Below are positions 34,872 through 42,812 of a stretch of DNA of 64,000 bases, one piece after another; position 1 is the stretch's first letter, and each line of letters opens with the position of its first letter. The notes beneath the pieces were generated by a model. The model did not search any database. It was not told the origin of the DNA and saw only the letters and a program-made list of their open reading frames with translations. Origin of the DNA: Micromonospora sp. WMMD1102 (lineage in GTDB: Bacteria > Actinomycetota > Actinomycetes > Mycobacteriales > Micromonosporaceae); the NCBI RefSeq assembly GCF_029626265.1, contig NZ_JARUBN010000001.1, positions 4,030,001 to 4,094,000 of the forward strand, written 5' to 3'. The translations under genes and the position numbers were made by a program.

Positions 34872-35809
34872 CAGGTGTTCTCCTTCGCGACGGCGCGGGC
34901 GACGAGCCGGCTGCCGGTGATGACGATGAGCGAGATGACGACGCCGACCATGCCGATCGCGGCCGCCGAGCCGAGTTCCTTCGACTCGAAGGCCTGCGCG
35001 TAGAGGTCGATGACGAGCGTCTCCGTCCGGCCGACCGGCCCGCCCTTCGTCATCAGCCAGATCAGTTCGAAGCGCCGCAGCGACCAGATCGTCATGAGCA
35101 GGGCGAGCAGCCCCACGACGGGTTTGATGACCTGCCAGGTGACCGCCCGGAAGGTCGCCCACCTGCCCGCCCCGTCCATCGTCGCGGCCTCGGTCAGTTC
35201 GTGCGGGACGGACTGCAACGCGGAGAGCAGCACCACCGAGGTGAACGGGAACAGCTGCCAGATGGTCGTCGCGAGGACCGCCGGAAGGGCGTACTTCGGG
35301 CTGTCGAGGATCGCGCCGCCGGGGACACCGAGCCCGACCGCGTTCAGGAACCGGTTCACGATCCCGTACTGCGCGTTGAGCATCCAGGTCGCGATGAGCG
35401 CGACCGCGATGCCGGGTGCGGCCCACGGCACGGTGATCAGGGCACGGGCGATCCCCCGGCCGCGGAAGCCCCGGTTGAGCAGCAGGGCGACGGCGAGCCC
35501 GGAGCCGACGGCACCGACGACGCAGACGACCACGTAGACGAAGGTGGTGACGAGGGTCCGGTGGAAGTCCTCGTCGCCGAAGATCCGGGCGAAGTTGTCG
35601 AGCCCCACCCAGCGGCCACGGGTCGGGTTCAGCAGCGTCGTACGCGTGAAGCTCAGGTAGATCTCCTGGGCGAGCGGAATCACCTGGAAGACGACGAGGT
35701 AGAGGGCGGCGGGCGCGAGGAAGAGGTACGGCGTCCACTTGCTGCCCAGCGGACTGCGTCGGCGCCGGGCCGCGGATGGGGGCACTTTCGGCTGCTCCAG
35801 CACGGTCAT
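34871..35809 (-). CDS. Sugar ABC transporter permease, MalF type
   Basis: 312 aa, six helices after an Arg/Pro-rich leader. EAA loop ELTEAATMDGAGRWATFRAVTWQVIKP at about residues 205-230. Forms the channel with the MalG-type protein. A 16-bp-stem hairpin precedes it, after the binding-protein gene. Confidence 0.95.
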   Translation of the reverse strand: MTVLEQPKVPPSAARRRRSPLGSKWTPYLFLAPAALYLVVFQVIPLAQEIYLSFTRTTLLNPTRGRWVGLDNFARIFGDEDFHRTLVTTFVYVVVCVVGAVGSGLAVALLLNRGFRGRGIARALITVPWAAPGIAVALIATWMLNAQYGIVNRFLNAVGLGVPGGAILDSPKYALPAVLATTIWQLFPFTSVVLLSALQSVPHELTEAATMDGAGRWATFRAVTWQVIKPVVGLLALLMTIWSLRRFELIWLMTKGGPVGRTETLVIDLYAQAFESKELGSAAAIGMVGVVISLIVITGSRLVARAVAKENT

Positions 35810-35832
35810 CGGGTTCGGTCCTTTTCACATCG

Positions 35833-35871
35833 GACGCCGCCGGCGCGAAAGGTTCTCGCGCCGGCGGCGTC
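35833..35871 (-). terminator. Intercistronic hairpin between binding protein and permeases
   Basis: GACGCCGCCGGCGCGA (35833-35848) and its exact complement (35856-35871) form a 16-bp stem with a 7-nt loop in the 67-bp gap. As with malE-malF of enteric bacteria, it should lower expression of the permease and enzyme genes relative to the binding protein. Confidence 0.75.
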
Positions 35872-35876
35872 GCTGG

Positions 35877-37124
35877 TCACTTGACCAGTTCGGTCGCCTG
35901 CTGCTGCGCGCGGTCCAGTGCGGTCTTCAGGTCGACCTGGCCCTGCAGGGCAGCGATCACGTTCTGCACGACGACCTTGCGGATGTCCGGCGTCTTCGCC
36001 TCGAACCCGAGCACGATTTGCGGAAGGCTCGACTCGGTCAGGCCGTCGAACACCGGCAGGAAGGGCGTCTTCTCGACCGACGCGGCGCTGCGCTCCGTGA
36101 CGGTCGCGACGCTGCTCGCCCCGAGGATCTCCTGCAACTTGACCTGGTTCGCGGGTTCCAGGGTCCAGCGGATGAAGGTGGCCGCCGCCTCCTTCTCCTC
36201 GCTCGACTCGTTGATGACGATCGGCGCGAGGATCGCACCCTGGCTGCGCACCGGGAACGGAATGGGGGCCACGCTGAACTTCAGGTTGGGATTCTGACCC
36301 CGGGTCGCCGTGACGTACCCGCCGTTGTTGAGTTCCATCCCGACCTTCCCCTCGGCGAACATCCGCCGGAAGGTCGCCGCGTCCGCGCCCCTCGGGATCA
36401 CCTTCGCGTCGTACAGGTCCTTGTATGCCTGCAGGCCCTTGAGGTTCTCGGGCGAGTTGATCGTCAGGTTCTTGCCGTCCGACCACTTGCCGCCGAAGCC
36501 GTAGACGTAGTTGAAGATGTCCTGCCACACGCCGGCCTCCTCGGCCTCCGTCTGGCGGAACGCCAGCCCGAAGACGTCGCCCTTGGTCAGCGACTTCGCG
36601 GTGGCGGCGAACTGCTCGTAGGTCGTCGGCGGGTTCGGGATCAGGTCCGAGTTGTAGAACATTGCGTAGTTCGATGCCTCGAAGATGACCCCGTGGCGTA
36701 CGCCGTCGTGCACGACGAACTGGTCCGGCTGCTTGAGCAGGGTGTACTTGCTGACGTCGACCAGGTCGTCGAGGGGTGCGACGAGGCCGGCGTCGGACGC
36801 GGCCTCGAACTCGGGCATGTCGAAGCGGATCAGGTCGGGGCCCTGTCCGCTGCCCATCTGGGTGAGGACGGTCTGGCCGAAGGTCGGGTACGGCACCGCC
36901 GCGGCGGAGACCTGCACCTCGGTCTGGCTCTTGTTGAACTCCTCGAGCCACTGGTTCAGCAGGGGCCCGCGGCCCGGGTCCCCGAAGGTCGACGCCGCGA
37001 AGGTGAGCTTTGCTACGCCCCCGTCGGAGCCGCCGTCGGAGCCACATCCACCCAACAGGATGGTGGCCACTCCGACAAGGCTGGTCGCCGCCGCCAAACT
37101 GCGGCGTGCGCGGTGTTGTCTCAT
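35877..37124 (-). CDS. Sugar ABC transporter substrate-binding lipoprotein
   Basis: 415 aa from the second of two adjacent ATGs (37124), which is five bases from AAGGAG; the first (37127) is too close. Lipobox LLGGC with acylated Cys at residue 27. Extracellular solute-binding fold family 1: LTFAASTFGDPG at the N-terminus, FGLAFRQTEAEEAG and EGKVGMELNNGGY. Delivers the sugar or sugar acid to the CUT1 permeases. First gene of the pentonate operon, divergent from the IclR gene. Confidence 0.94.
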   Translation of the reverse strand: MRQHRARRSLAAATSLVGVATILLGGCGSDGGSDGGVAKLTFAASTFGDPGRGPLLNQWLEEFNKSQTEVQVSAAAVPYPTFGQTVLTQMGSGQGPDLIRFDMPEFEAASDAGLVAPLDDLVDVSKYTLLKQPDQFVVHDGVRHGVIFEASNYAMFYNSDLIPNPPTTYEQFAATAKSLTKGDVFGLAFRQTEAEEAGVWQDIFNYVYGFGGKWSDGKNLTINSPENLKGLQAYKDLYDAKVIPRGADAATFRRMFAEGKVGMELNNGGYVTATRGQNPNLKFSVAPIPFPVRSQGAILAPIVINESSEEKEAAATFIRWTLEPANQVKLQEILGASSVATVTERSAASVEKTPFLPVFDGLTESSLPQIVLGFEAKTPDIRKVVVQNVIAALQGQVDLKTALDRAQQQATELVK

Positions 37125-37170
37125 CATCACTCCTTGTACACGCCGCAGGACCTTGCCCCGCTGAGCGCTC

Positions 37171-37252
37171 GGCTGCAACGATCGTAGGAACATATGCAAC
37201 GCTGTCAAGTGGCGATTGCGCAACCCGCCAGCTACATTGCACATACTGCAAC
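37171..37252. promoter_or_regulatory. Divergent operator region for the IclR regulon
   Basis: Between the binding-protein and iclR-type genes. TTGCA-CATAC-TGCAA is a perfect inverted repeat (37237-37251), TTGCGCAA lies at 37216-37223, and TGCAACG occurs at 37174-37180 and 37195-37201. The clustering in an AT-richer stretch suggests IclR binding sites (inference). Confidence 0.6.
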
Positions 37253-37266
37253 TCGGGAGGGGTGCC

Positions 37267-38145
37267 ATGGCGCAGTCGATCCAGCGCGCGATCGATCTCA
37301 TCCGTCGGTCGGCGGAGCAGCCGCTGTCACTCACAGAAGCCGCTGAGGTACTCGAAGTACACAAATCGACGGCTCTGCGAATCCTCCAGACCCTCGAGGC
37401 AGCCCGATTCGTCCGGAAGACCGGCACCGGCACGTACGTCTTCGGCAACGGTCTGATCGAACTGTCGGAACTCGCGCTCGGCTCGATGGACCTGCGCCAG
37501 TTCGCCACCACGCACCTGCGCCGACTCCAGCGGCAGACCGGGCACACCGTCCACCTGGCACAGCTGACCGGAACCGAGATCATCTACATCGACAAGGTCG
37601 ACAGCCCGGCCTTCGACGCCGTGCAGCTACCGTCCCGGATCGGACGAGCGGTCTCGATCTACGCCAGCGCGGTCGGCAAGGTGATCCTGGCGTACCTCCC
37701 CCGGCAGGAACGTGACCGCATCCTGTCCCAGGTCGCCTTCGAGCAGCACACCAACACGACGTTCGCGGACCGCGACCGCCTCGAAGCCGAACTCGCGGAC
37801 ATCGCCGAGCGCGGCTGGTCCACCGACAACGGCGAACACGACGCCTACGTCATGTGCGTGGCGGCGCCGATCAGAGACTCGCGCGGCCGGGCCACCGCCG
37901 CCCTGTCCATCACCGCGATCGAGGTCATCGCCACCCTGGAGCAGCTGAAGGGCAACCTTCCGAACCTGCTCGAAACCGCGGCCCAGATCTCGAAGGAACT
38001 CGGCTACACCCCCGCGCCGCCACCGCCACCGCCACGGCCGGAGCCGCCGGCCGAGGCGGGTCAGCCGGCCGACCAGGCGGCCACGGCGCTGCCGTCCCCG
38101 GGGGCGGCCACGGGTGAGGAGGTGGCAGCCACGGTGACGAGGTGA
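37267..38145 (+). CDS. IclR-family transcriptional regulator
   Basis: 292 aa from ATG 37267 behind GGGAGGGG. N-terminal winged helix (residues about 5-65: SLTEAAEVLEVHKSTALRILQTLE) and the IclR ligand domain (about 80-250: IGRAVSIYASAVGKVILAYLP, CVAAPIRD). A Pro-rich tail of about 40 residues, with seven consecutive prolines, is unusual for the family. Divergent from the pentonate operon, which it most likely represses until a pathway intermediate binds. Confidence 0.93.
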   Translation: MAQSIQRAIDLIRRSAEQPLSLTEAAEVLEVHKSTALRILQTLEAARFVRKTGTGTYVFGNGLIELSELALGSMDLRQFATTHLRRLQRQTGHTVHLAQLTGTEIIYIDKVDSPAFDAVQLPSRIGRAVSIYASAVGKVILAYLPRQERDRILSQVAFEQHTNTTFADRDRLEAELADIAERGWSTDNGEHDAYVMCVAAPIRDSRGRATAALSITAIEVIATLEQLKGNLPNLLETAAQISKELGYTPAPPPPPPRPEPPAEAGQPADQAATALPSPGAATGEEVAATVTR

Positions 38146-38160
38146 CGGCCCGTGCGCGGG

Positions 38161-38187
38161 TCCCGCGCCCGCGGAACGGGCGCGGGA
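38161..38187. terminator. Hairpin between convergent genes
   Basis: TCCCGCGCCCG (38161-38171) and CGGGCGCGGGA (38177-38187) form a perfect 11-bp stem with a 5-nt loop, between the IclR gene and the convergent SGNH hydrolase gene. Confidence 0.7.
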
Positions 38188-38198
38188 TCCCCGGTCGG

Positions 38199-39092
38199 TC
38201 AGCTGTTCAGCATCGCCAGCAGTGCGTTGGCCATGCCCTGCTCGCCACGGGCGTTCGGGTGGAAGGGCGCGGCCGAGTTCTCCGGTACGAGTCCCTCGAC
38301 CCAGCGGGTTCCGCTGCTCTTGCAGGTGTCCCGGCCGATCGACGGGGTGTAGACGTCGGCATAGCTGGCGCCGTTCGCGGTCGCGGTACTGGCCAGCATC
38401 GCGTTCAGCGACTTGGCGATGCCGCGCAGGTACGGCACGTCCTGATAGGCGATCGGGACCACCGGCCAGCAGCCGTACCCGCTGTCCGGCACGATGGCCG
38501 GGTATCCGAGCACCACCACCCGGGCGCCCGGTGCGGCCCGGCGGACCGCCTGGAGCACGCTGGTCACCTTCGGTGCGGTAGCGGCGATCCGGGCCTGCAA
38601 CTGGTCCGTGCCACCGGCGGTGTACCGGTTCTTGCACGGCGACCCGAGCGGACTGCTCAGGCTCGCCTCCGCACAGGTGCTGATGATGCCGGAGAAACCG
38701 ATGTCGTTGCCGCCGATCTGCACCGTCACCAGCGCCGTGCTCGAGGTGACCGCGCTAAGCTGCGGCGGCACCGTGATGCCCAGCTGGCCGCTGCCACCGT
38801 TGAGGATGTCGTCGGTGGTGGCACCGGAACAGCTCACGTCGGCGAACGACGAGGATCCGGCGGAGGCGGCCACCAGCGACGGGTAGTTGCGGTTGGACCG
38901 CAGGCAGTTCAGGTCGACCTGCGTGGGGATCAGCGGACCGGCGGCGTAGGAGTCGCCGAGCGCGACGTAGCGGCCGGTCGGAACGGCGGCGGTGGCGGGG
39001 GTGGCGACGGTGAGCAGCACGCCGGCGGTGGCTACGGCGAGTGCGGACAGCCGGGTGGCTGCCCGCAGGAGCCGCAGGCGGGGACGGGTCAT
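38199..39092 (-). CDS. Secreted SGNH/GDSL-family hydrolase (lipase/esterase)
   Basis: 297 aa from ATG at 39092. Signal peptide to about residue 37 (A-T-A-A). SGNH blocks: VALGDSYAAG (Ser), SCSGATTDD, IGGNDIGF and PFHPNARGEQG (catalytic His). Six cysteines suggest disulphides, as in the Streptomyces SGNH lipases. Probably acts on lipid or ester substrates outside the cell. Monocistronic. Confidence 0.93.
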   Translation of the reverse strand: MTRPRLRLLRAATRLSALAVATAGVLLTVATPATAAVPTGRYVALGDSYAAGPLIPTQVDLNCLRSNRNYPSLVAASAGSSSFADVSCSGATTDDILNGGSGQLGITVPPQLSAVTSSTALVTVQIGGNDIGFSGIISTCAEASLSSPLGSPCKNRYTAGGTDQLQARIAATAPKVTSVLQAVRRAAPGARVVVLGYPAIVPDSGYGCWPVVPIAYQDVPYLRGIAKSLNAMLASTATANGASYADVYTPSIGRDTCKSSGTRWVEGLVPENSAAPFHPNARGEQGMANALLAMLNS

Positions 39093-39220
39093 GGCGCCTC
39101 CAGGGGAGCACGATCGTGGTGGTGCCGAGATCCTGTCGCCGACGAAGCCCAACGTCAATATGGATGAGCCTCACTAAATGCGGTTCCGGGGTGTGGGCTC
39201 TGCGGCGCGCGCCGACGATG

Positions 39221-39229
39221 CCCCCCCCC
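39221..39229. repeat. Nine-C homopolymer between two minus-strand genes
   Basis: A C9 run in the 195-bp gap between the radical SAM gene and the SGNH gene. No gene was seen in this gap. A candidate length-variable tract or assembly weak spot. Confidence 0.7.
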
Positions 39230-39287
39230 GGCATTCGGCGGCACCCGCGCACCACCCGGTCAGGAAGGCCGGTCCGACCGCCGCCGG

Positions 39288-40811
39288 TCAGCCGTCCGGG
39301 GACGAGACCGCGTCCCCGGTGGCCGCGAGCCTCGGCGGGGCGGCCCGCTCGATGTGGATGTACAGCTGTTTGCGATCGCGCGGCCCCACCTCGTGCGGGG
39401 TGGGCTCCGGAAGCTGGTACCGGACCGGCCGGCGGTGCTCCGCGTAGAGCCGCTCCGGGTTGTAGACCCGGGAGAATCGCCACAGCATCCTGGCGAAGTT
39501 GGTCTGCCCGTGCGCGAGGCGGCGGGCAACCAGCCCGGCGGTACGGGCGAGCGCGGCGACGCCCAGATGCTTACGATTGATCACGGCCTGCGTGCGTACC
39601 AACTCCCGATAGAACTCCCGCAACGGCAGGTGGGTGGGCATCACCGCGTGCTGGATGTCGAACAGTCGGTAATCCAGGGTGGTCAGTTTCCGGGACTCGG
39701 TATGCCAGATCTCGGTTCCCGGGTACGGCGTCATCACCGACAGGTGAACGATTTCCGGTACGCTGAGCGCCCAGTCCCGAACCAGCCGGAACTGTTCCCT
39801 GTCCCACTTCGGGTCGACGATCAGATTGATGGCGACCGAGAGCCCCAGCTTCCTGGCCCGCTCCAACGCCCTCATGTTCTCGTCCGGGCTGATGCGCTTA
39901 CGGAAGAGCTCCAACCCTTCGGCGTCGAGCGCCTCCATCCCGAGGAAGACGTAGTTGAGACCGAGCCGCTTCCACCGGGCGAACACCTCCGTGCTGCGCA
40001 ACAGGACGTCGGCACGGGTTTCCAGATAATACTGCTTGCGGACCTTCCGACGTTCCAGTTCACCGGCGATGGCGTCGCCGTGCTCGGGCCGGATGAACGC
40101 CACGTCGTCCACGATGAACACCCCGGGCTCCCTGATCCCGGCTATCTCGGCGGCCGCGATCGAGGGCGAGAGCTTGCGGTAACTCCGTCCGTAGAACGTC
40201 CACGCCGAGCAGAACGAGCAGTCCCAGGGGCACCCCCGGGTGAATTCGACGGAGGCCGCCGGGTCCAGCACCCCGATGAAGTAGCGGTTGCGTCGGCGGA
40301 CGAGGTCCCGGGCTGGCCGTGGCGCGTCGATCGACTCCAGCAGGCGGGGTCGGGGGCCGGTGCCATCCAGCGTGACGGCGCCCGGCGCCTCGTGGGCGGC
40401 CCCGTCCCGGGCGGCGTCCAGCAGCGCCACCGTGCCGGTCTCTCCCTCACCCCGCAGGACGGCGTCGATCGCCCCCTCCGACTGCCGCAGAACGTGGTCG
40501 GCCACGAACGAGACCGAGTGCCCGCCCGCGAAGACGAAGGGTGGCCGCCGCTGTTTCTTGAACCAGCGAGCCAGGTCGATGACCTCGGGAATGTTCGCCA
40601 GGTAATTGAGCCCGAATCCTACCGCGTCGGGCTCGAAATCCAGGAACTCCTTGGCCAATTCCGCCTTGTCGTGGGTCTGTAGATCGACTATCCGGACCTG
40701 ATGACCGGCATCGCGCACAGCGGCGGCGACGCACTCGAGCCCCAACGGCTCCAGCCGAAGGAACAGCTCCGAGTACATCAGCACGCTCGGGTGCACCAGC
40801 AGGACCTTCAT
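39288..40811 (-). CDS. hpnR: B12-binding radical SAM protein, hopanoid C-3 methylase-like
   Basis: 507 aa from ATG at 40811. Residues 1-140 are a cobalamin-binding Rossmann-type domain (MKVLLVHPSVLMYSELFLRLEPLGLE), and residues about 185-400 a radical SAM core with the 4Fe-4S motif CPWDCSFC (C194, C198, C201). The sequence around the cluster (AWTFYGRSYRKLSP) and the C-terminal RVYNPERLYAEHRRP resemble HpnR, which methylates hopanoids at C-3. No squalene-hopene cyclase or other hpn gene is in the window. Another B12 radical SAM C-methylase is the main alternative. Confidence 0.8.
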   Translation of the reverse strand: MKVLLVHPSVLMYSELFLRLEPLGLECVAAAVRDAGHQVRIVDLQTHDKAELAKEFLDFEPDAVGFGLNYLANIPEVIDLARWFKKQRRPPFVFAGGHSVSFVADHVLRQSEGAIDAVLRGEGETGTVALLDAARDGAAHEAPGAVTLDGTGPRPRLLESIDAPRPARDLVRRRNRYFIGVLDPAASVEFTRGCPWDCSFCSAWTFYGRSYRKLSPSIAAAEIAGIREPGVFIVDDVAFIRPEHGDAIAGELERRKVRKQYYLETRADVLLRSTEVFARWKRLGLNYVFLGMEALDAEGLELFRKRISPDENMRALERARKLGLSVAINLIVDPKWDREQFRLVRDWALSVPEIVHLSVMTPYPGTEIWHTESRKLTTLDYRLFDIQHAVMPTHLPLREFYRELVRTQAVINRKHLGVAALARTAGLVARRLAHGQTNFARMLWRFSRVYNPERLYAEHRRPVRYQLPEPTPHEVGPRDRKQLYIHIERAAPPRLAATGDAVSSPDG

Positions 40812-41074
40812 GTAATCCCCAACCGGTCATCGCCAGATATCGCGATTCGATACTCGCACACCGCCCGATGCCACCGACGCCGAATGCGCCGGGCCGGGCC
40901 ATCGCGTACCGCCGATATCCGCCCGGTGTCTGCTTGCCAGGCGGATTGGTCCGTCGTCATGAAACCGACGCATACCCGCAGACGGACCGCCACATCGGAA
41001 AGCTAGCTTGAGCCACGGGGCGTTACGGCCTCACGAGCCGCACGAAAGGCCTCACGAGCCGCACGGAGGAAACG
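40812..41074. other. Divergent intergenic region, no gene seen
   Basis: 263 bp between the hpnR-like and STAS genes, with a lower GC content at 40830-40870. Short CTCACGAGCCGCACG repeats (41031-, 41051-) lie just before the STAS ribosome site. Confidence 0.4.
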
Positions 41075-41446
41075 ATGACCCTCATCATCACCACCCAGCG
41101 CCTGCCCAATGCCGCGGTCGCGATCCAGCCCGACGGCGCCATCACCGCCGACAACGCCTCGAAGGTCCAGGACCGGGTGGTCGCGGTCCTGGCGGCCACC
41201 AGGCCCGACACCATTCTCGTCGACCTGCGCGCCGTCCCGGCGATCGACGACGCCGGGGTGGACGCCCTGAAGTCGGGCTACAGCACCGCCGCCGCGTGCA
41301 ACTGCACCCTGGTGGCCATCGATCCGCAGCCCGGTGTCGACCAGCGCCTCCGCGCCGGCGGCCTCACCGACGTGCTGGCCCGGCCGGCGCCGACCGCCGC
41401 ACAGCAGCACGTCAACGGCAGCCAGCACGTCAACGGCAGAGCCTGA
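41075..41446 (+). CDS. STAS-domain protein (anti-sigma-antagonist-like)
   Basis: 123 aa from ATG 41075 behind GGAGGAAA. A single STAS domain (residues about 5-105). Where SpoIIAA has D-S-S-G with the phosphorylated serine, this reads D-D-A-G, so it cannot be phosphorylated there. The C-terminal tail repeats QHVNG. No anti-sigma kinase or sigma-B-type gene is nearby. Stand-alone plus-strand gene facing the STAS/reductase operon. Confidence 0.85.
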   Translation: MTLIITTQRLPNAAVAIQPDGAITADNASKVQDRVVAVLAATRPDTILVDLRAVPAIDDAGVDALKSGYSTAAACNCTLVAIDPQPGVDQRLRAGGLTDVLARPAPTAAQQHVNGSQHVNGRA

Positions 41447-41531
41447 CCGGTCCCGCCCCTCCGGTCCCGGGCCGCGGTCCTGAGGTCGTCGCCCCGGAGG
41501 TGCCGGCGCGGCCGCCGCTGCCGGCGGGCAC

Positions 41532-42011
41532 TCAGTCGGAAACCAGGCGGAGCAGCGGCACACCCCGGTCCGGGTCCGAGCCGATCCGTTCGTACGCCGC
41601 CTCGGAGCCGTCGACGTGCTGACCGATCGTACGCATCAGCAGCGCGGCGGCGCGCGGATGCCGGCGGGCGTAGTCGCGCAGGTACCGGCCGGACTCGTCG
41701 GCGGGTAGCGGGCAGGCCCGCCCGGCCCGCCGCCGCCAACCCACCTGGAACACCACCCGTGGCTCGGCCAGCACGTTGCGGTACCACTGGGCCCGGGACC
41801 CGTAGCCGGAGGCGATCAGGTACCCGCCGTCGCGGTGCCGGCCGACGACCTCGAGCACCACCTGCCGACGCTTGCCGGTCGATCGGCCGGTGTGGGTCAG
41901 CAGCACCAGACGTCGCCCGAGCAGGCCCCCGAGACCCAGCCGGTACAGCCAGATGGGCCCGCGGGCCACGAATCGTTGCAGCCGCGTCCGTGGCGGCTTG
42001 GTGAGTCTCAT
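41532..42011 (-). CDS. Deazaflavin (F420)-dependent nitroreductase-family protein
   Basis: 159 aa from ATG at 42011; an upstream ATG (42065) would add 18 Arg/Pro-rich residues and is less likely. DDN/DUF385 split-barrel: LVLLTHTGRSTGKRRQVVLEVV and YLIASGYGSRAQWYRNVLAEP, the F420-binding signature regions. Actinomycete members reduce quinones, nitro compounds or activated alkenes with F420H2. It lies 75 bp after the Zn-ribbon/STAS gene, probably in one transcript. Confidence 0.92.
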   Translation of the reverse strand: MRLTKPPRTRLQRFVARGPIWLYRLGLGGLLGRRLVLLTHTGRSTGKRRQVVLEVVGRHRDGGYLIASGYGSRAQWYRNVLAEPRVVFQVGWRRRAGRACPLPADESGRYLRDYARRHPRAAALLMRTIGQHVDGSEAAYERIGSDPDRGVPLLRLVSD

Positions 42012-42086
42012 ACCTGGCCTCGGTGCGGCGGTGGGCCGACGGCGTAGAACAGCCGGCAGCAGCATGACACGGTCAGCACGTCGAGG

Positions 42087-42812
42087 TCAGCCGATCCGCC
42101 ACGTCGGGCCGGACTGCTGGTCGACCGTCCCGGCTTCCGCGTCGGCGGAGGGCCCTCGCGTCCGGTCGGTCGAGGGTCGCCGGCCGAGGGCGGCTGGCAC
42201 GTCCCGGAACATCGGAAAGACCCGGATCAGGTGCATGGTGTGCAGCACGGTGAGGATGACCGACGACGGGGCGACGAGCATGACCACCAGGCCGGCTTTC
42301 CTGGCCTCGCGCTGCGCCCGTACCAGCAGGCCAAGACCGACCGGGTCGATGGCGCCGGTGCCGGCGAGATCGAGGACCACGTCCCGGCCGGCGTCGATGG
42401 CCGAGGCGAGGACCGCCCGGAGCCGGCCCGCCACGGCGGTGTCCAGGTCGCCGTCGATGCCCAGCACGGTGACGTCCGGCATCTGACGTACCCGCACGGG
42501 TGTTAGCTCCCGCACAGGAGGTCGCTCCCGCGCGTTCGACGACCCGGAGCCGGTGCGGGGCCCGGCCGGGCCCCGCAGGGGCGTGCCCGGCAGAGGGGTG
42601 GCCAGCAGGGGCGTGCCCAGCAGGGGCGTGGCGGCGCAGCGGGGGCACTGGTGCGGGCCGGTGGCGAGGGCGGAGCCGGCCCAGCCCTCGGCGTCGAGCA
42701 GCGGCCAGACCACGTCGTCGTCCCGCAGGTCGTGGTCCGGCACCTCGACGTCTCCGCCACATACGTCGCAGATCAGCGTCGCCCTGCCGGCGGCGGCGGG
42801 TACGACGCTCAT
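42087..42812 (-). CDS. Zinc-ribbon-like plus STAS-domain protein
   Basis: 241 aa from ATG at 42812, overlapping the upstream stop (ATGA). Residues about 15-60 carry CDVC and CPRC, a likely zinc ribbon. A proline/leucine repeat region ([LP]LGTPL-type, four 5-residue units) follows, then a STAS domain (about 110-215) with AIDPVGLGLL in place of D-S-S-G. Fusion of a zinc ribbon to STAS is not a standard architecture I know. Acts perhaps as a scaffold or partner-switch element; function unknown. Confidence 0.75.
   Translation of the reverse strand: MSVVPAAAGRATLICDVCGGDVEVPDHDLRDDDVVWPLLDAEGWAGSALATGPHQCPRCAATPLLGTPLLATPLPGTPLRGPAGPRTGSGSSNARERPPVRELTPVRVRQMPDVTVLGIDGDLDTAVAGRLRAVLASAIDAGRDVVLDLAGTGAIDPVGLGLLVRAQREARKAGLVVMLVAPSSVILTVLHTMHLIRVFPMFRDVPAALGRRPSTDRTRGPSADAEAGTVDQQSGPTWRIG
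42577..42636 (-). repeat. 15-bp tandem repeat in the Zn-ribbon/STAS gene
   Basis: Four 15-bp units (42577-42591 to 42622-42636) of AGGGGCGTGCCCAGC type, encoding the five-residue PL[LP][GA]T-like units between the zinc ribbon and STAS domain. Confidence 0.8.
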
